Shown here one piece after another: positions 51,678 to 61,850 of a DNA stretch of 64,000 bases. A program made the translations under genes and the position numbers. The number at the start of each line of letters is the position of its first letter. Position 1 is the stretch's first letter. The notes under the pieces were generated by a model that did not search any database, was not told where the DNA came from, and worked only from the letters and a program-made list of their open reading frames with translations. Location: contig NZ_JPIK01000009.1 of the NCBI RefSeq assembly GCF_000717475.1, positions 15,900 through 79,899 of the forward strand, given 5' to 3'. The DNA is from Desulfonatronum thiodismutans. Its GTDB lineage: Bacteria > Desulfobacterota > Desulfovibrionia > Desulfovibrionales > Desulfonatronaceae.

Positions 51678-53822
51678 TCACTTTTCCGTGAGCCGAATCA
51701 CCTCGACCACCGAATCCAGCTTGCTGATCGTCTCGATGACCCCGTAAAGTTGCGCAGAATCACGCACTTCAACCTGGAACAGCATTTCCGTCTTACCGTC
51801 CGGCCTGGAATGGAAGGAGCCGGAATCGATGTTCACGCCCTCCCCGGCCATAAGTGTGCTGATTTCGCCCAAGACGCCTGGAATGTTCTTGCAGATGATC
51901 CGGATCTTGGCCGGGAACGGCTTGCTCTGATCCCCTTCCCAGTACACGTCCAGCATCCGCTCCGGCTCCAGGTGGCCCACGTTGGGACAATCCATCGTAT
52001 GCACGATGGCCCCTCGGCCTCGACTGATGAAGCCCACGATGGGGTCGCCGGGCAGCGGGTTGCAGCACTTGGCGAACTGGACCAGGATGTCGTCCACGCC
52101 CTTGATGCTGATGCCCTTGGACTTCGTCGACTTAGCCGGTTCCGCCCGCTGAGCGGGACGCTCCTCTGTTTCGGGCGTTTTCTGCTCCGTAGGCAGCATC
52201 CGGTTAAGGACCTGTCTGGGGGTAAGCCGGGCATACCCCACCGCTGTCAAGAGGTCTTCCGGAGTCTTAAAGGACAGCTCCTCCACGACCTTGTCGAACC
52301 GGCCGTCCTTCATGGCCTTGGCCATGTTCACGCCCACCTTGCGGCCTTCCTTCTCCAGTATTTCGCGGGCAAAGGCGATGCTGCGGTCCCGTTCCTCGGT
52401 GCGCACCCAATGCTTGATCCGGGCCTTGGCCTTGGCGGTCTTGACGAATTTCAGCCAGTCCTTGCTGGGATGGCGGCCGGAATCGGTAATGATCTCCACG
52501 GTGTCGCCGTTATGCAGCGGGGTGGACAAAGGGACCAGCCGCCCGTTGACCCGGGCTCCGGTACAGTGATTGCCCACCTCGGTATGCACCAGATAGGCAA
52601 AATCCACCGGTGTCGCGCCTTCCGGAAGTTCCTTGACGTCGCCCCGGGGCGTAAACACGTAGACCTCGTCCTGGAACAGGTCGATACGCAAGGAAGCCAT
52701 GAACTCACGCGGGTTTTCCAGGTCCTGCTGCCAATCCAGAATCTGGCGCAGCCAGGAAAAGCGGTCCGCGTCCTTGTCCTTGCCTTTCCCCCCCTCCTTG
52801 TACTGCCAATGCGCGGCCACCCCGTATTCAGCCAGCCGGTTCATGTCCTCGGTGCGGATCTGGATCTCGATGCGCTCTCCATCCGGCCCGAACACCGTAG
52901 TGTGCAGGCTCTGATACATGTTCTTCTTGGGCATGGAGATATAGTCTTTGAACCGTCCGGGCACGGGCTTCCACAAGGAGTGAACCAGCCCCAGCACGGC
53001 GTAGCAGTCCTTGATGGAACCGACGATGGTCCGAAAGGCGATCAGGTCGTAAACCTGATCCAGATTCAGCCCTTGTTGCAGCATCTTATGATAGATGCTG
53101 TAGATGTGCTTGATCCGCCCTCTGACCCGCCCGGAAATCTTGTTGGCCGCAAGCAACTCGTCGATCATGGAAATGACCTTGCCGATGTACTCCTGACCGA
53201 CGCTTTGATGCTGCTGGACGCCGCTGGCGATTTGTTGGTATATGTCCGGCTTAAGATAACGCAGGCTCAAATCCTCCAACTGGACCTTGACCCGGTACAG
53301 CCCGAGCCGGTTGGCCAGCGGGGCGTAAATATCCAGCGTCTCCTTGGCAATCAGGCGCTGCTTGATGTTTTTCTGAAACTCCAGGGTGCGCATGTTGTGC
53401 AAGCGATCCGCCAGCTTGACCATCAGCACCCGGATGTCGTCGGCCATGGCCAGGATCATCTTGCGGATATTTTCGGCCTGGGCCTCCTCCTTGGAATGAA
53501 AGCTCATCTTGCTGATCTTGGTGGTCCCGGCGACGATTTTGGCCACGTCGTTGCCAAATTCCGCGGCGACCTCCTTGATGGTGACCTTGGTGTCCTCCAC
53601 GGTGTCGTGGAGCAGACCGGCGGCGATGGACGCCTTGTCCAGCTTCATTTCGGCCAGGGAATTGGCCACCTCCAGGGGATGGAAAAGATACGGCTCACCG
53701 GAGAGCCGGGTCTGCCCGGCATGGGCCGCGGCGGAAAAGACATAGGCTTTTTGGATCAGGTTCATGTCTTCCGGAGACATGTACCCGGAGACTTTGTCCA
53801 GAATTTCGTGAATACGGATCAT
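51678..53822 (-). CDS. RelA/SpoT bifunctional (p)ppGpp synthetase/hydrolase
   Basis: This 714-residue stringent-response enzyme has an intact hydrolase HD site (LHDTVEDT, residues 71-78), so it is probably bifunctional. The synthetase domain shows YISMPKKNMYQSLHTTVFGPDG and EIQIRTEDMNRLAEYGVAAHW. TGS (DFAYLVHTEVGNHC) and ACT domains follow. The gene converges on the SbcC-like gene 14 bases away. Confidence 0.95.
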   Translation of the reverse strand: MIRIHEILDKVSGYMSPEDMNLIQKAYVFSAAAHAGQTRLSGEPYLFHPLEVANSLAEMKLDKASIAAGLLHDTVEDTKVTIKEVAAEFGNDVAKIVAGTTKISKMSFHSKEEAQAENIRKMILAMADDIRVLMVKLADRLHNMRTLEFQKNIKQRLIAKETLDIYAPLANRLGLYRVKVQLEDLSLRYLKPDIYQQIASGVQQHQSVGQEYIGKVISMIDELLAANKISGRVRGRIKHIYSIYHKMLQQGLNLDQVYDLIAFRTIVGSIKDCYAVLGLVHSLWKPVPGRFKDYISMPKKNMYQSLHTTVFGPDGERIEIQIRTEDMNRLAEYGVAAHWQYKEGGKGKDKDADRFSWLRQILDWQQDLENPREFMASLRIDLFQDEVYVFTPRGDVKELPEGATPVDFAYLVHTEVGNHCTGARVNGRLVPLSTPLHNGDTVEIITDSGRHPSKDWLKFVKTAKAKARIKHWVRTEERDRSIAFAREILEKEGRKVGVNMAKAMKDGRFDKVVEELSFKTPEDLLTAVGYARLTPRQVLNRMLPTEQKTPETEERPAQRAEPAKSTKSKGISIKGVDDILVQFAKCCNPLPGDPIVGFISRGRGAIVHTMDCPNVGHLEPERMLDVYWEGDQSKPFPAKIRIICKNIPGVLGEISTLMAGEGVNIDSGSFHSRPDGKTEMLFQVEVRDSAQLYGVIETISKLDSVVEVIRLTEK

Positions 53823-54029
53823 TATGGATTGCCTGCCCCAGAAAACGAAGCAGAATATTCTTCTGCCTTGTTCCGAATGGATGATTCGTTAAAATAGCCG
53901 AGCAGCCTCCTGCTCGTTCAGCGTCGCGACGCTGTATCTCCATGCACATTGGGAGGGAATTCTCTCGCCGCTCTTGCGACATTCCCTCATTTTGATTAAA
54001 TGGACCAACCCTGATCAGATCATCGTTCA

Positions 54030-57000
54030 ATGGCGAGGATCTTGATCAATTATTCAAGTAAGATCATGAAGGAGCTTGGATCTGATATGGTTAAAGGTGA
54101 AGAAGCAGAGGTGCTGCAAGCCGCGAAACGGTTTATCCAGGAAAACGTCCCTGAGTACATTGCATCCGGCGCACAGGCGTTGATCGCGGTGGAAGGGGAC
54201 TACAAGGTTTCCTTGAAAAAAATCGACGACCACTGGGACGTCTCCGGTCAGTTCCAGACGGACGACTTCCAGGTCTACAACGCGGAACTGGGCATCAACC
54301 TCAACGACCCCAACGCCAGTTTTTTCTGCAACTGCCCGGATTCGTTTTCCGGCGTTTGTCGGCATGTGGCCGCCACGGCCTTGCATCTTGTAGCCTCTTT
54401 GCAAAGCGACAATCAAGAGGACATGCCCAAGCCCCGGACCGAGTGGCGCAAGACGTTTCGCCAGTTTTTCGCCATGGAGGTGGAGCCCGAACCGGGCAAG
54501 CAGTACTTCATCATGCGCTTCTATCCTGAACCCAAGCGCCTGCAGGTGGCCTTTTTCCGGGCCAGACAAAACAAATCCGGCATCTCCCAGGTCACGGTCC
54601 CTGTCACCCTGGAACAGCTGATCCGCAACCCGGAATGGTCCGAACTCTCTCCGGAACTGCCTCAAATCGCGGAACGCATCGGGCAGCATCTGGAATACTT
54701 CGGCCATCGGGTGGATATTCCCCAAGGCCTGCTGACCTGGTTTCTCTGGGGGATCAAAAACGAATACTATCTGCGCTGGGAGGACACGGACCAGCCGGTG
54801 CGCGTGGAAAGCAAAACCCTGCGCCTGCAAGTCCGTCCCCATCTTTCCGAGGACGGCCTGAACTTCGACCTGCTGCTGGGCCGGGAAGGAAAAATTCCGT
54901 TCTCCATCACGGGCCAGGAGCTCTACTTCTACGGTCAGTTTCCCCTCTGGGTCTGCTGGCGGCAGCAGTTCTTGCCCGTCCAGACCGGTCTTGACCCGCG
55001 GCTGGTTCAGGATCTCGTGGAAGAGCAGCCCATTGTCCCGCATGGGGACATCGCCGAATTCCTGGACCGGGTCTGGACCAAGATCCCCTCCTCGGACCTT
55101 ATCGGTCAGGAAGATTTCCTGGAACGGATGCAGCCGATCTTCGTCCCGGCCACCCACGACCCGAAGCTCTTCCTGGACGAAGAGGGCAGCTTCCTGACCT
55201 TGCAAATCCAGAACACCTACATGACGGAGCACGGCGAGATCACTCTGGACGCTCCGAATCCGGACCTGCAGACCGGAAGCTACCAGCACGGAGGCAAAGC
55301 CTACCTCATGCGCCGGGACCAGGAAAAGGAAGCCGCGCTGATCAGCAAGCTGGTCTCCATGAATTTTCAGACCCGCAGTCCGGATATCTGGTTTCTGGAG
55401 CCGGAAGAGGCCATCACCTTTCTCCTGGACGCCTATCCCGGGATGGTCCAGGAATACCGGATGTTCGGAGAGCAGAGCCTGAACCGCTACAAGGTCCGGC
55501 TGGCCGATCCCGAGGTGGTCGCCATTCTGGAAACCCAGGACGACAAGGCCGAGGACAAGTGGTTCAACCTGGACATCTCCGTGGATTACGACGGCGAACG
55601 AGTGCCCATCGAGAAGATCTGGAAGGCCTGGACCCAGGGCAAGCGCTATGTCCAGCTCAAGGACGGCTCCTACACCCGCCTGCCCGAGTCCTGGCTGAAG
55701 AGCCTGGGGCATCGCCTGGAAACCCTGGGCATTGATCCGGACAAGCCGCTCAAACGCAAGTTCAAGCAGTTTGAGGCTCCGGTTCTGGACAAAATTCTGG
55801 AGGACATCCCGGGCGCGTCCACGGACGATTTCTGGCAAGATCTGCGGATGAAAATCCACGATTTCGAATCCGTGGAACAGATCGAGGCCCCCAAGGAGCT
55901 GCAGGCCGACTTACGGCCTTATCAGCTCCAAGGGCTGAGCTACCTGAACTTTCTGCGCAAGTACGGCTTCGGCGGAATTCTGGCCGACGAGATGGGACTG
56001 GGCAAGACCGTGCAGACCCTGGCCTTCATCCAGCACATGATCTCCAACAAGCATGAAGGCCCGAACCTGATCGTCGTCCCCACCTCGGTGCTGCCCAACT
56101 GGGATCGAGAAGCCAAAAAGTTTCTGCCCAATCTGCGGCGGCTGTTGATCTACGGCATCAATCGGGAACCGCTGTTCAAGCAGATCCCGGAATCCGACCT
56201 GGTCATCACTACCTACGCCCTGCTGCGCCGGGACATGGACGAGCTGATGAAGCACGAGTTCAACAGCGTCATTCTGGACGAAGCCCAGAACATCAAGAAT
56301 CCGAACACGATCACCGCCCGGTCCGTGCGCCGGCTCAACGCCCGGTTCCGGCTCTGTCTCTCGGGCACGCCCATCGAGAACAACCTGCTGGAGCTGTGGT
56401 CCCTGTTTGAATTCCTGATGCCCGGATTTCTCGGCTCCCAGCACGCCTTCCACAGCGGATTCGTCCGGCCGATCAAGGACGGGGACGAAGAGTCCCTGGA
56501 ACAGCTCAGAATGCGGGTCAAACCGTTCATCCTGCGCCGCAAGAAGGCCGATGTGGCCAAGGATCTGCCGCCCAAGGTGGAGAACGTCTACTACTGCGCC
56601 CTGGAAGACGAACAAATGGAACTGTACTCGGCCGTGGCCAGGAAGCTCAAGGATCAGGTGCTCAAGAACATCGACGAACAGGGCATGGCCAAGAGCCAGA
56701 TGTCCATCCTTGACGCTCTGCTCAAACTGCGCCAGATCTGCTGCCACCCGCGGCTGTTGCGTCTGGACATGCCCGGGGTGAGCACGAACATCAGCTCCGG
56801 CAAGTTCGAAGCCTTCAAAGACCTGACTACGGGCATCGTGGAGGACGGCCACAAGGTGCTGGTCTTTTCCCAGTTCGTGCAAATGCTGCACATCATTCGC
56901 GGCTGGCTACAGACCACGGACATCCCGTTCACCTATCTGGACGGCTCCAGTAAGGACCGCTTCGAGCAGGTGGACAAGTTCAACAACGACGAATCCATCC

Positions 57001-57302
57001 GCCTGTTCCTGATCTCCCTCAAGGCCGGCGGCACGGGCCTGAACCTGACCTCCGCGGACTACGTCATCCACTACGACCCCTGGTGGAACCCGGCCGTGGA
57101 AAGCCAGGCCATCGACCGCACCCACCGCATCGGCCAGACCAAGCAGGTCTTTGCTTACAAGATGATCTGCGAGAACACGGTGGAGGAAAAAATCCTCAAA
57201 TTGCAGGACCAGAAACGCAACGTGGCCGAATCCATCATCCCCGGCCAGGACGTCTGGAAGAACATCACCCGCAATGATCTGGAGATGCTGCTGGACGTGT
57301 AG
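54030..57302 (+). CDS. SWIM zinc-finger SNF2-family helicase
   Basis: This protein of about 1090 residues has an N-terminal SWIM zinc finger (Cys100, Cys102, then CRHV) and a SNF2 ATPase core with DEMGLGKT near residue 653, DEAQNIKN, and the C-terminal VFSQFVQML, LKAGGTGLNLT and QAIDRTHRIGQT motifs. Such proteins remodel nucleoprotein or act in DNA repair or transcription recycling. ATG 54087 is an alternative start, supported by AAGGAG at 54069-54074, 12 bases upstream. It is divergent from relA/spoT. Confidence 0.92.
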   Translation: MARILINYSSKIMKELGSDMVKGEEAEVLQAAKRFIQENVPEYIASGAQALIAVEGDYKVSLKKIDDHWDVSGQFQTDDFQVYNAELGINLNDPNASFFCNCPDSFSGVCRHVAATALHLVASLQSDNQEDMPKPRTEWRKTFRQFFAMEVEPEPGKQYFIMRFYPEPKRLQVAFFRARQNKSGISQVTVPVTLEQLIRNPEWSELSPELPQIAERIGQHLEYFGHRVDIPQGLLTWFLWGIKNEYYLRWEDTDQPVRVESKTLRLQVRPHLSEDGLNFDLLLGREGKIPFSITGQELYFYGQFPLWVCWRQQFLPVQTGLDPRLVQDLVEEQPIVPHGDIAEFLDRVWTKIPSSDLIGQEDFLERMQPIFVPATHDPKLFLDEEGSFLTLQIQNTYMTEHGEITLDAPNPDLQTGSYQHGGKAYLMRRDQEKEAALISKLVSMNFQTRSPDIWFLEPEEAITFLLDAYPGMVQEYRMFGEQSLNRYKVRLADPEVVAILETQDDKAEDKWFNLDISVDYDGERVPIEKIWKAWTQGKRYVQLKDGSYTRLPESWLKSLGHRLETLGIDPDKPLKRKFKQFEAPVLDKILEDIPGASTDDFWQDLRMKIHDFESVEQIEAPKELQADLRPYQLQGLSYLNFLRKYGFGGILADEMGLGKTVQTLAFIQHMISNKHEGPNLIVVPTSVLPNWDREAKKFLPNLRRLLIYGINREPLFKQIPESDLVITTYALLRRDMDELMKHEFNSVILDEAQNIKNPNTITARSVRRLNARFRLCLSGTPIENNLLELWSLFEFLMPGFLGSQHAFHSGFVRPIKDGDEESLEQLRMRVKPFILRRKKADVAKDLPPKVENVYYCALEDEQMELYSAVARKLKDQVLKNIDEQGMAKSQMSILDALLKLRQICCHPRLLRLDMPGVSTNISSGKFEAFKDLTTGIVEDGHKVLVFSQFVQMLHIIRGWLQTTDIPFTYLDGSSKDRFEQVDKFNNDESIRLFLISLKAGGTGLNLTSADYVIHYDPWWNPAVESQAIDRTHRIGQTKQVFAYKMICENTVEEKILKLQDQKRNVAESIIPGQDVWKNITRNDLEMLLDV

Positions 57303-58398
57303 GATTTGCGGCAAGGTGCATTGCCGTGGCCAGCTCGCGGCAATGCACCTCCAGTCGAGGCAAAATGACCTCCAGTTCGGCGCGGGAGAACAGGCTCAAA
57401 ATCGATTCATATCCCTCAAGAAGTTCCTCGGCGGAAAAGGAAGGCAGCAGTTCGGCCAAGCCTCCCAACACCCCCGCGTCCTTTCCATGCTCCTCTACGC
57501 CGACGTAAAAACCGTACAGCGCGGCCAGCATCAATTCCTGATCCAACCAGGCCCACTCCCCGACGCCCTCCACTCGGTCCAGGCGCATCCGTAGAGCCAG
57601 ATCCAGGACAAAGGCCAGCATGGCAGAAAGCGGGTTGTCCGTCTCGATCAACGGACCGTGATTGCGGACCGTGGTCAGTCGGACCGCCACGCCCTTTTCG
57701 TCCCAACGGACGATGAAGTCGCCAGCGGCGTGGCTCCAGGGATGAACGCAGGCCCCGGTGACCGAATCAAGGCACAGGGTTAGAATCCGGCCGACCTGGA
57801 AAAACACCTCCCGGACCTGCTCGGCGCCCAGCCGCCGGATGCCCTGATCGTGATCCCAGAGCGAAAAACCGCCATCCTCGGCGACATGAAACTCGTGAAA
57901 CCCCGAAAACCAGGGAACAATCAGAAAGGTCACCGTCTCGTCACCCCGGAAGGCCAGGGGCCGGGGCAGGAACGCCCCGCCAGGAGTCCGTTCCAGGCTT
58001 TCCATAACCAGGGCTTCCCGGCGCAGGGCGTCTCGTCCTCGCGGGGAAATCGCGGTCAACGCGGCGAACCTGAACCTGAAGTCGTCCTCGGCCCTGTTCT
58101 CCGCCCCTTGCCTCCAAACCAGTTCCAGACTCGCGGGATGGTACAACGCGCCATGCTTTTCCGCACGGATCACGATTTCGTCCGGTGGGGCCGAGCGATC
58201 CAGGCTCCTTGCCAACATCCGCGGCACGGCTTGGTCGTCGCGGGCAAGCATCCGGGCGATGGCCGCGAAATAGTCGCCGTAGGTCGTGCCCTGGTCGCAC
58301 CCATCCAGGCCTACGCCCATCATATTCAAGGTCACGGGCAGGTCGCTTCCCGGGGAGGCCACGAGGCAGGTGATTCCCGGCAAGTCCAAAACGCTCAT
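57265..58398 (-). CDS. Uncharacterised 377-residue protein coupled to mscS
   Basis: I do not recognise this family. The protein (start MSVLDLPGITCLVASPG) shows no signal peptide or membrane helix. Features include a TLNMMGVGLDGCDQGTTYGDYFAA block near the N-terminus, PRPLAFRGDETVTFLIVPW and a helical C-terminus. Its ATG overlaps the mscS stop (ATGA), indicating coupled translation, and its 3' end overlaps the converging SNF2 gene by 38 bases. Confidence 0.75.
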   Translation of the reverse strand: MSVLDLPGITCLVASPGSDLPVTLNMMGVGLDGCDQGTTYGDYFAAIARMLARDDQAVPRMLARSLDRSAPPDEIVIRAEKHGALYHPASLELVWRQGAENRAEDDFRFRFAALTAISPRGRDALRREALVMESLERTPGGAFLPRPLAFRGDETVTFLIVPWFSGFHEFHVAEDGGFSLWDHDQGIRRLGAEQVREVFFQVGRILTLCLDSVTGACVHPWSHAAGDFIVRWDEKGVAVRLTTVRNHGPLIETDNPLSAMLAFVLDLALRMRLDRVEGVGEWAWLDQELMLAALYGFYVGVEEHGKDAGVLGGLAELLPSFSAEELLEGYESILSLFSRAELEVILPRLEVHCRELATAMHLAANPTRPAASPDHCG

Positions 58399-59480
58399 GC
58401 TTTGCCCCCTGTTTCCACTTCGGCCCGGACCCTGGGCAAGGCCTGGGGATAATCGCGCTGAATGAACTCCAGCAGTTTCTCGCGGACATGGCAGCGCAGA
58501 TCCCAGGCCGCGCCGGCGTCCTCGGCGCTCATCAGGGCGCGCAGTTCCACGGTGCTCTCCTTTGCGTCGGTGACTTGCAGTCCGGCCACCCGTCCGTCCC
58601 AGCCCGGGCTGTCCTCCAGAATCCGTTGCAGCTCCCGGCGCACCTCCTGCACCGGCACGGTGTAATCCACGTAAAGGAACACCGTGCCCAGGATGTCCGC
58701 TGAAACCCGTGTCCAGTTCTGGAAGGGCCGCTCCATGAAATAGGTGATGGGCACGATCAGTCGGCGCTGATCCCAGATCCGAATCACCACGTAGGTCAGG
58801 GTGATCTCCTCGATTCGCCCCCACTCCCCTTCCACGATGACCACGTCGTCCAGTCTGATGGGCTGGGTCAGGGCCACCTGGATTCCGGCAAACAGGGTGG
58901 CGATGCTGCGTTGGGCCGCGAAACCGGCAATGATGCCGATCACCCCGGCCGAGGCCAGCAGACTGACCCCGATCTGGCGAACGTTTTCCAGGGTCATCAG
59001 CATGGAGGAGACGGCGATCACGGAAATGACGAAAATCAAAATCCGCCGCAAAATCCCCAGCTGCGTGTGCATCTTGCGGGCTTTTAGATTGTCCCGGATG
59101 TTGATCTGAAACCGGCGCAGCACCAGGTCTTGCAGCAAGGCCGTGAAACGGATCAGGGACCAGGCCACGGCCATGATGAAGGCCATGCTCAGAAAGTGCC
59201 GAAAGGTCTCCAGCAGTTCCCCGGGCATGACCAGGGTCGGCGCGACCACTGTCAGGACCAGCAGCGGGAAAAGCAGCCGGGAGGGCGCGGCCATGTGCCG
59301 GGGAATCAGGGCCAGCATTTTGTCTGAATGATCCGGAGCAGCCTTACGCAAGAGGTGAAACAGCACTGCGTGCAGCATCAAACCGAACGCCAGGGCCACC
59401 ACGATCACCGTCAGAGACGTCCCCAGTCCCCACCAGTCGATTTCCAAAAAATCGTTCACCAGTTCGTGAAGTTCCTGCAT
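58395..59480 (-). CDS. MscS-family mechanosensitive channel
   Basis: This 361-residue protein has four N-terminal hydrophobic segments. The pore-helix region is SLLASAGVIGIIAGFAAQRSIATLFAGIQVALTQPI, read as one block, and the beta domain holds RLDDVVIVEGEWGRIEEITLTYVVI; both are diagnostic of MscS. The channel releases solutes on hypo-osmotic shock. The start at 59480 has GGAGAAGG upstream; a longer reading to 59690 is unlikely. Confidence 0.9.
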   Translation of the reverse strand: MQELHELVNDFLEIDWWGLGTSLTVIVVALAFGLMLHAVLFHLLRKAAPDHSDKMLALIPRHMAAPSRLLFPLLVLTVVAPTLVMPGELLETFRHFLSMAFIMAVAWSLIRFTALLQDLVLRRFQINIRDNLKARKMHTQLGILRRILIFVISVIAVSSMLMTLENVRQIGVSLLASAGVIGIIAGFAAQRSIATLFAGIQVALTQPIRLDDVVIVEGEWGRIEEITLTYVVIRIWDQRRLIVPITYFMERPFQNWTRVSADILGTVFLYVDYTVPVQEVRRELQRILEDSPGWDGRVAGLQVTDAKESTVELRALMSAEDAGAAWDLRCHVREKLLEFIQRDYPQALPRVRAEVETGGKA

Positions 59481-59556
59481 GCCTTCTCCCGTTCTCATCT
59501 CCCCATTCCGGCCTGTAAAGCGTGGATTATCAACAAATGCAAGCCAACTCCATTCT

Positions 59557-60201
59557 TCAACCTTGCCGCTGCTCGTCGAACTGGCGCATTTTTTTGGCCA
59601 GCTCCTTCCAGTTGCACTGTTGAAGCACCCGGACCTGACGATGGATATGGTTTTCCTTGATCGCGATTTCCTTGTCCCTTTCATCCACAATGCCGTAAAA
59701 CGGCAGCGTCACCCAGAATGCCTTGTTCTTGAAGGCATCCGATGGGGTGAGCACGTCCTGGCGGCGGTTGTAGAACGGGTCTTCGTCCTCGGCGCAGGGC
59801 GTGTCAAACACGTTGAACTGCCTGCAGGCCATGGGGCGCAGGGCGTGAACGGCGCAGGCGTCGTCGACCAGGAACGGACACGGTTGCCCTTCCTGAAAGC
59901 TCTCCAACCGGCTGATCAGCGCCTCACGGACCTCGCCCGTCGTTTCCTCAGTACAGTACCAGGCCATGCCGGCCATTTCCAATGGATAGACCGGGACCGC
60001 GGCATGAATCCGGCAACAGTTGGCGCAGCCCTTGCGGCAGGCCAATTTACGTCCTTCGGCCTTGGCCTGCCCGACAAGCTCCCGTTCCACTCCCTGATCC
60101 ACGATGGAATGGGCGTCCAAAAGCAGGGCCAGCCAGGTCAGTTTGGCTTCGGCTTCGGGAAAGCTGAGCCGTTTTTCGGGATAAACAGGTTGCACGTCCA
60201 T
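59557..60201 (-). CDS. YkgJ-family Cys-cluster protein
   Basis: This 214-residue protein has CRKGCANCCRIHAAVP and PCPFLVDDACAVHALRPMACRQFN, the Cys pattern of the YkgJ/UPF0153 family proposed to bind Zn or Fe-S. Function is unknown. GGAGAG precedes the ATG. It lies between the symporter gene and mscS on the same strand. Confidence 0.88.
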   Translation of the reverse strand: MDVQPVYPEKRLSFPEAEAKLTWLALLLDAHSIVDQGVERELVGQAKAEGRKLACRKGCANCCRIHAAVPVYPLEMAGMAWYCTEETTGEVREALISRLESFQEGQPCPFLVDDACAVHALRPMACRQFNVFDTPCAEDEDPFYNRRQDVLTPSDAFKNKAFWVTLPFYGIVDERDKEIAIKENHIHRQVRVLQQCNWKELAKKMRQFDEQRQG

Positions 60202-60236
60202 TACTCACTCTCCAGTTTTTGGTTTCAATTGCTGCC

Positions 60237-61607
60237 TCATACCCCTTCCCGGCCGTTCCAATCCACCAGGACAAAAACCGTCAGGTTGGCCAGCACGCCC
60301 ACCACCAGGCCATGGATGCCCCAGGGAGCGCCCAGGACGTAGTTCCAGATCAGCAGGGCCAGGATGCCGGCCGCGGCACCGCTCAGAAAGCGGGTTTGGC
60401 TGACCTTTCGCCCGGTTACGGCCATGACCAGGGGCACGAGAATGATCGGGGCCCAGAAGTTGTAGGAGTAGATCAGGATGTCCAGAACGCTTTCAATGGA
60501 CACGGCGAAAATCACGGCCAGAATCCCCACGATCAGGGTGAGGGCACGGGCCAGGGCGACTTCCCGATTCTCGGGGATGGGGATCTTGCGCAGGGGTTTG
60601 ATGACGTCGTTGATGCAGCAGATGGCCGCGGCGTTGAGGAAGGAGTCCGCCGAGGACATAATGATGGCGATCACCGCGGCGATGACGATTCCCTGCAACA
60701 GCGGGGAAAGGGCCTGCTGAATGACGAAGGGCAAGGCCAGATTCGGGTTGATCGTGGGATCGAGGACCAGGGCCACGAGGCCGATCAGCCCGGTGACCGC
60801 GAAGAACGGAATGGAAAACAACCCGCTGTACAAGGTGCCCCTGGCCACGTCCCGGGTGCTCCGGCCAATGAGCAGCCGTTGCAGATACGGCGGAACCAGG
60901 GTTTCGCCGAACACGAAAGTCAGGAAGAGCGATGCCAGGGCCACCAACGCCAGGGGCTCGGTGGGCAGGGTCAGATGGTTCGCGGGCACGGTGTTCAGGA
61001 CATGGCCCCACCCGCCGGCATACTGCACGCCGAAATACAGGGTCAGAGGCAGCCCCACGGCCAGGATCACGAACTGGACGATGTCCGTCCAGACCACGGC
61101 TCGCATCCCGCCCACGGTGGCGTAGGTGATCACGATGCCGCAGCCCAGCAAAATGCCCCATATCCGCTCAATGCCCAGAAAAAGATTGGTCACGTAGCCG
61201 ATGGCCCCGATTTGCGCGCCCAGGATCCCGGCGCAGAGGATGAAGCCGAACAATCCCGAAAACACCTTGGCCGCCTTGCCGTAATGGACCTCCATGATGT
61301 CGCCCACGGAAATGGCGTCCGGATAGCGGCCCATGCGCGGGGCGATGAAGGCGGCCACCAGGATTTCCTTCAGGCTGAAGCCCCACAGGGCCACGATGTT
61401 CACGACGCCGAACAAAAACACCTTTTCCGCGTTGCCCATGGAAAACCCGCCGCCGATGAATGAGGCGGACAGGGTGGCGAAAATCACCATCGAACCAAAG
61501 GACTTCCCGGCCACGGCATACTGGGAAAGGTTCGAAATCCCCCGCCCGGCCAGGATGCCGATGAGCAGAACCGCGAACAAATACGTAAAAATGATGGCGT
61601 TGGTCAT
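60237..61607 (-). CDS. Sodium:solute symporter (SSS family)
   Basis: This 456-residue membrane protein has about 12-13 helices. FLIGGG-type sequence (ASFIGGGFSMGNAEKVF) near residue 50, LGCGIVITYATVGGMRAVVWTD and ADSFLNAAAICCINDV are SSS family blocks. It should import a metabolite with Na; the substrate is not apparent. The gene is divergent from the GPP34 gene across 243 bases. Confidence 0.9.
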   Translation of the reverse strand: MTNAIIFTYLFAVLLIGILAGRGISNLSQYAVAGKSFGSMVIFATLSASFIGGGFSMGNAEKVFLFGVVNIVALWGFSLKEILVAAFIAPRMGRYPDAISVGDIMEVHYGKAAKVFSGLFGFILCAGILGAQIGAIGYVTNLFLGIERIWGILLGCGIVITYATVGGMRAVVWTDIVQFVILAVGLPLTLYFGVQYAGGWGHVLNTVPANHLTLPTEPLALVALASLFLTFVFGETLVPPYLQRLLIGRSTRDVARGTLYSGLFSIPFFAVTGLIGLVALVLDPTINPNLALPFVIQQALSPLLQGIVIAAVIAIIMSSADSFLNAAAICCINDVIKPLRKIPIPENREVALARALTLIVGILAVIFAVSIESVLDILIYSYNFWAPIILVPLVMAVTGRKVSQTRFLSGAAAGILALLIWNYVLGAPWGIHGLVVGVLANLTVFVLVDWNGREGV

Positions 61608-61802
61608 GTTGTGTTGCCCTTTTTATGGAATGCGTGGATACCGATCGCGCTTCTTACCCATGGAGACGCCGTAGCGCAAACCTCCCTCACGAGGTTGAGA
61701 GCCGGTCATTCCCAGTTTTTTGATCGATTCGCGAAAAAGGGCTTGCACTCAAAGCCGTTGTGGCTGTACGGATGCGGATCAAGTACATGGTGCCGCCCCC
61801 GA

Positions 61803-61816
61803 CTCACGATCGTGAG
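61803..61816. promoter_or_regulatory. Perfect 14-base palindrome upstream of the GPP34 gene
   Basis: CTCACGATCGTGAG is an exact palindrome, 34 bases before the GPP34 ATG. Its place between the divergent symporter and GPP34 genes suits a repressor or activator site. The 243-base region shows no other clear element. Confidence 0.45.
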
Positions 61817-61850
61817 ACGAGTATTCCACTTTTGCGCAAGGAGACCTCCA

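Noticed and set aside
51750..53897. Open frame of 715 codons opposite relA/spoT
   Set aside because: No recognisable domain, His/Leu/Gly-rich shadow of a clearly coding strand.
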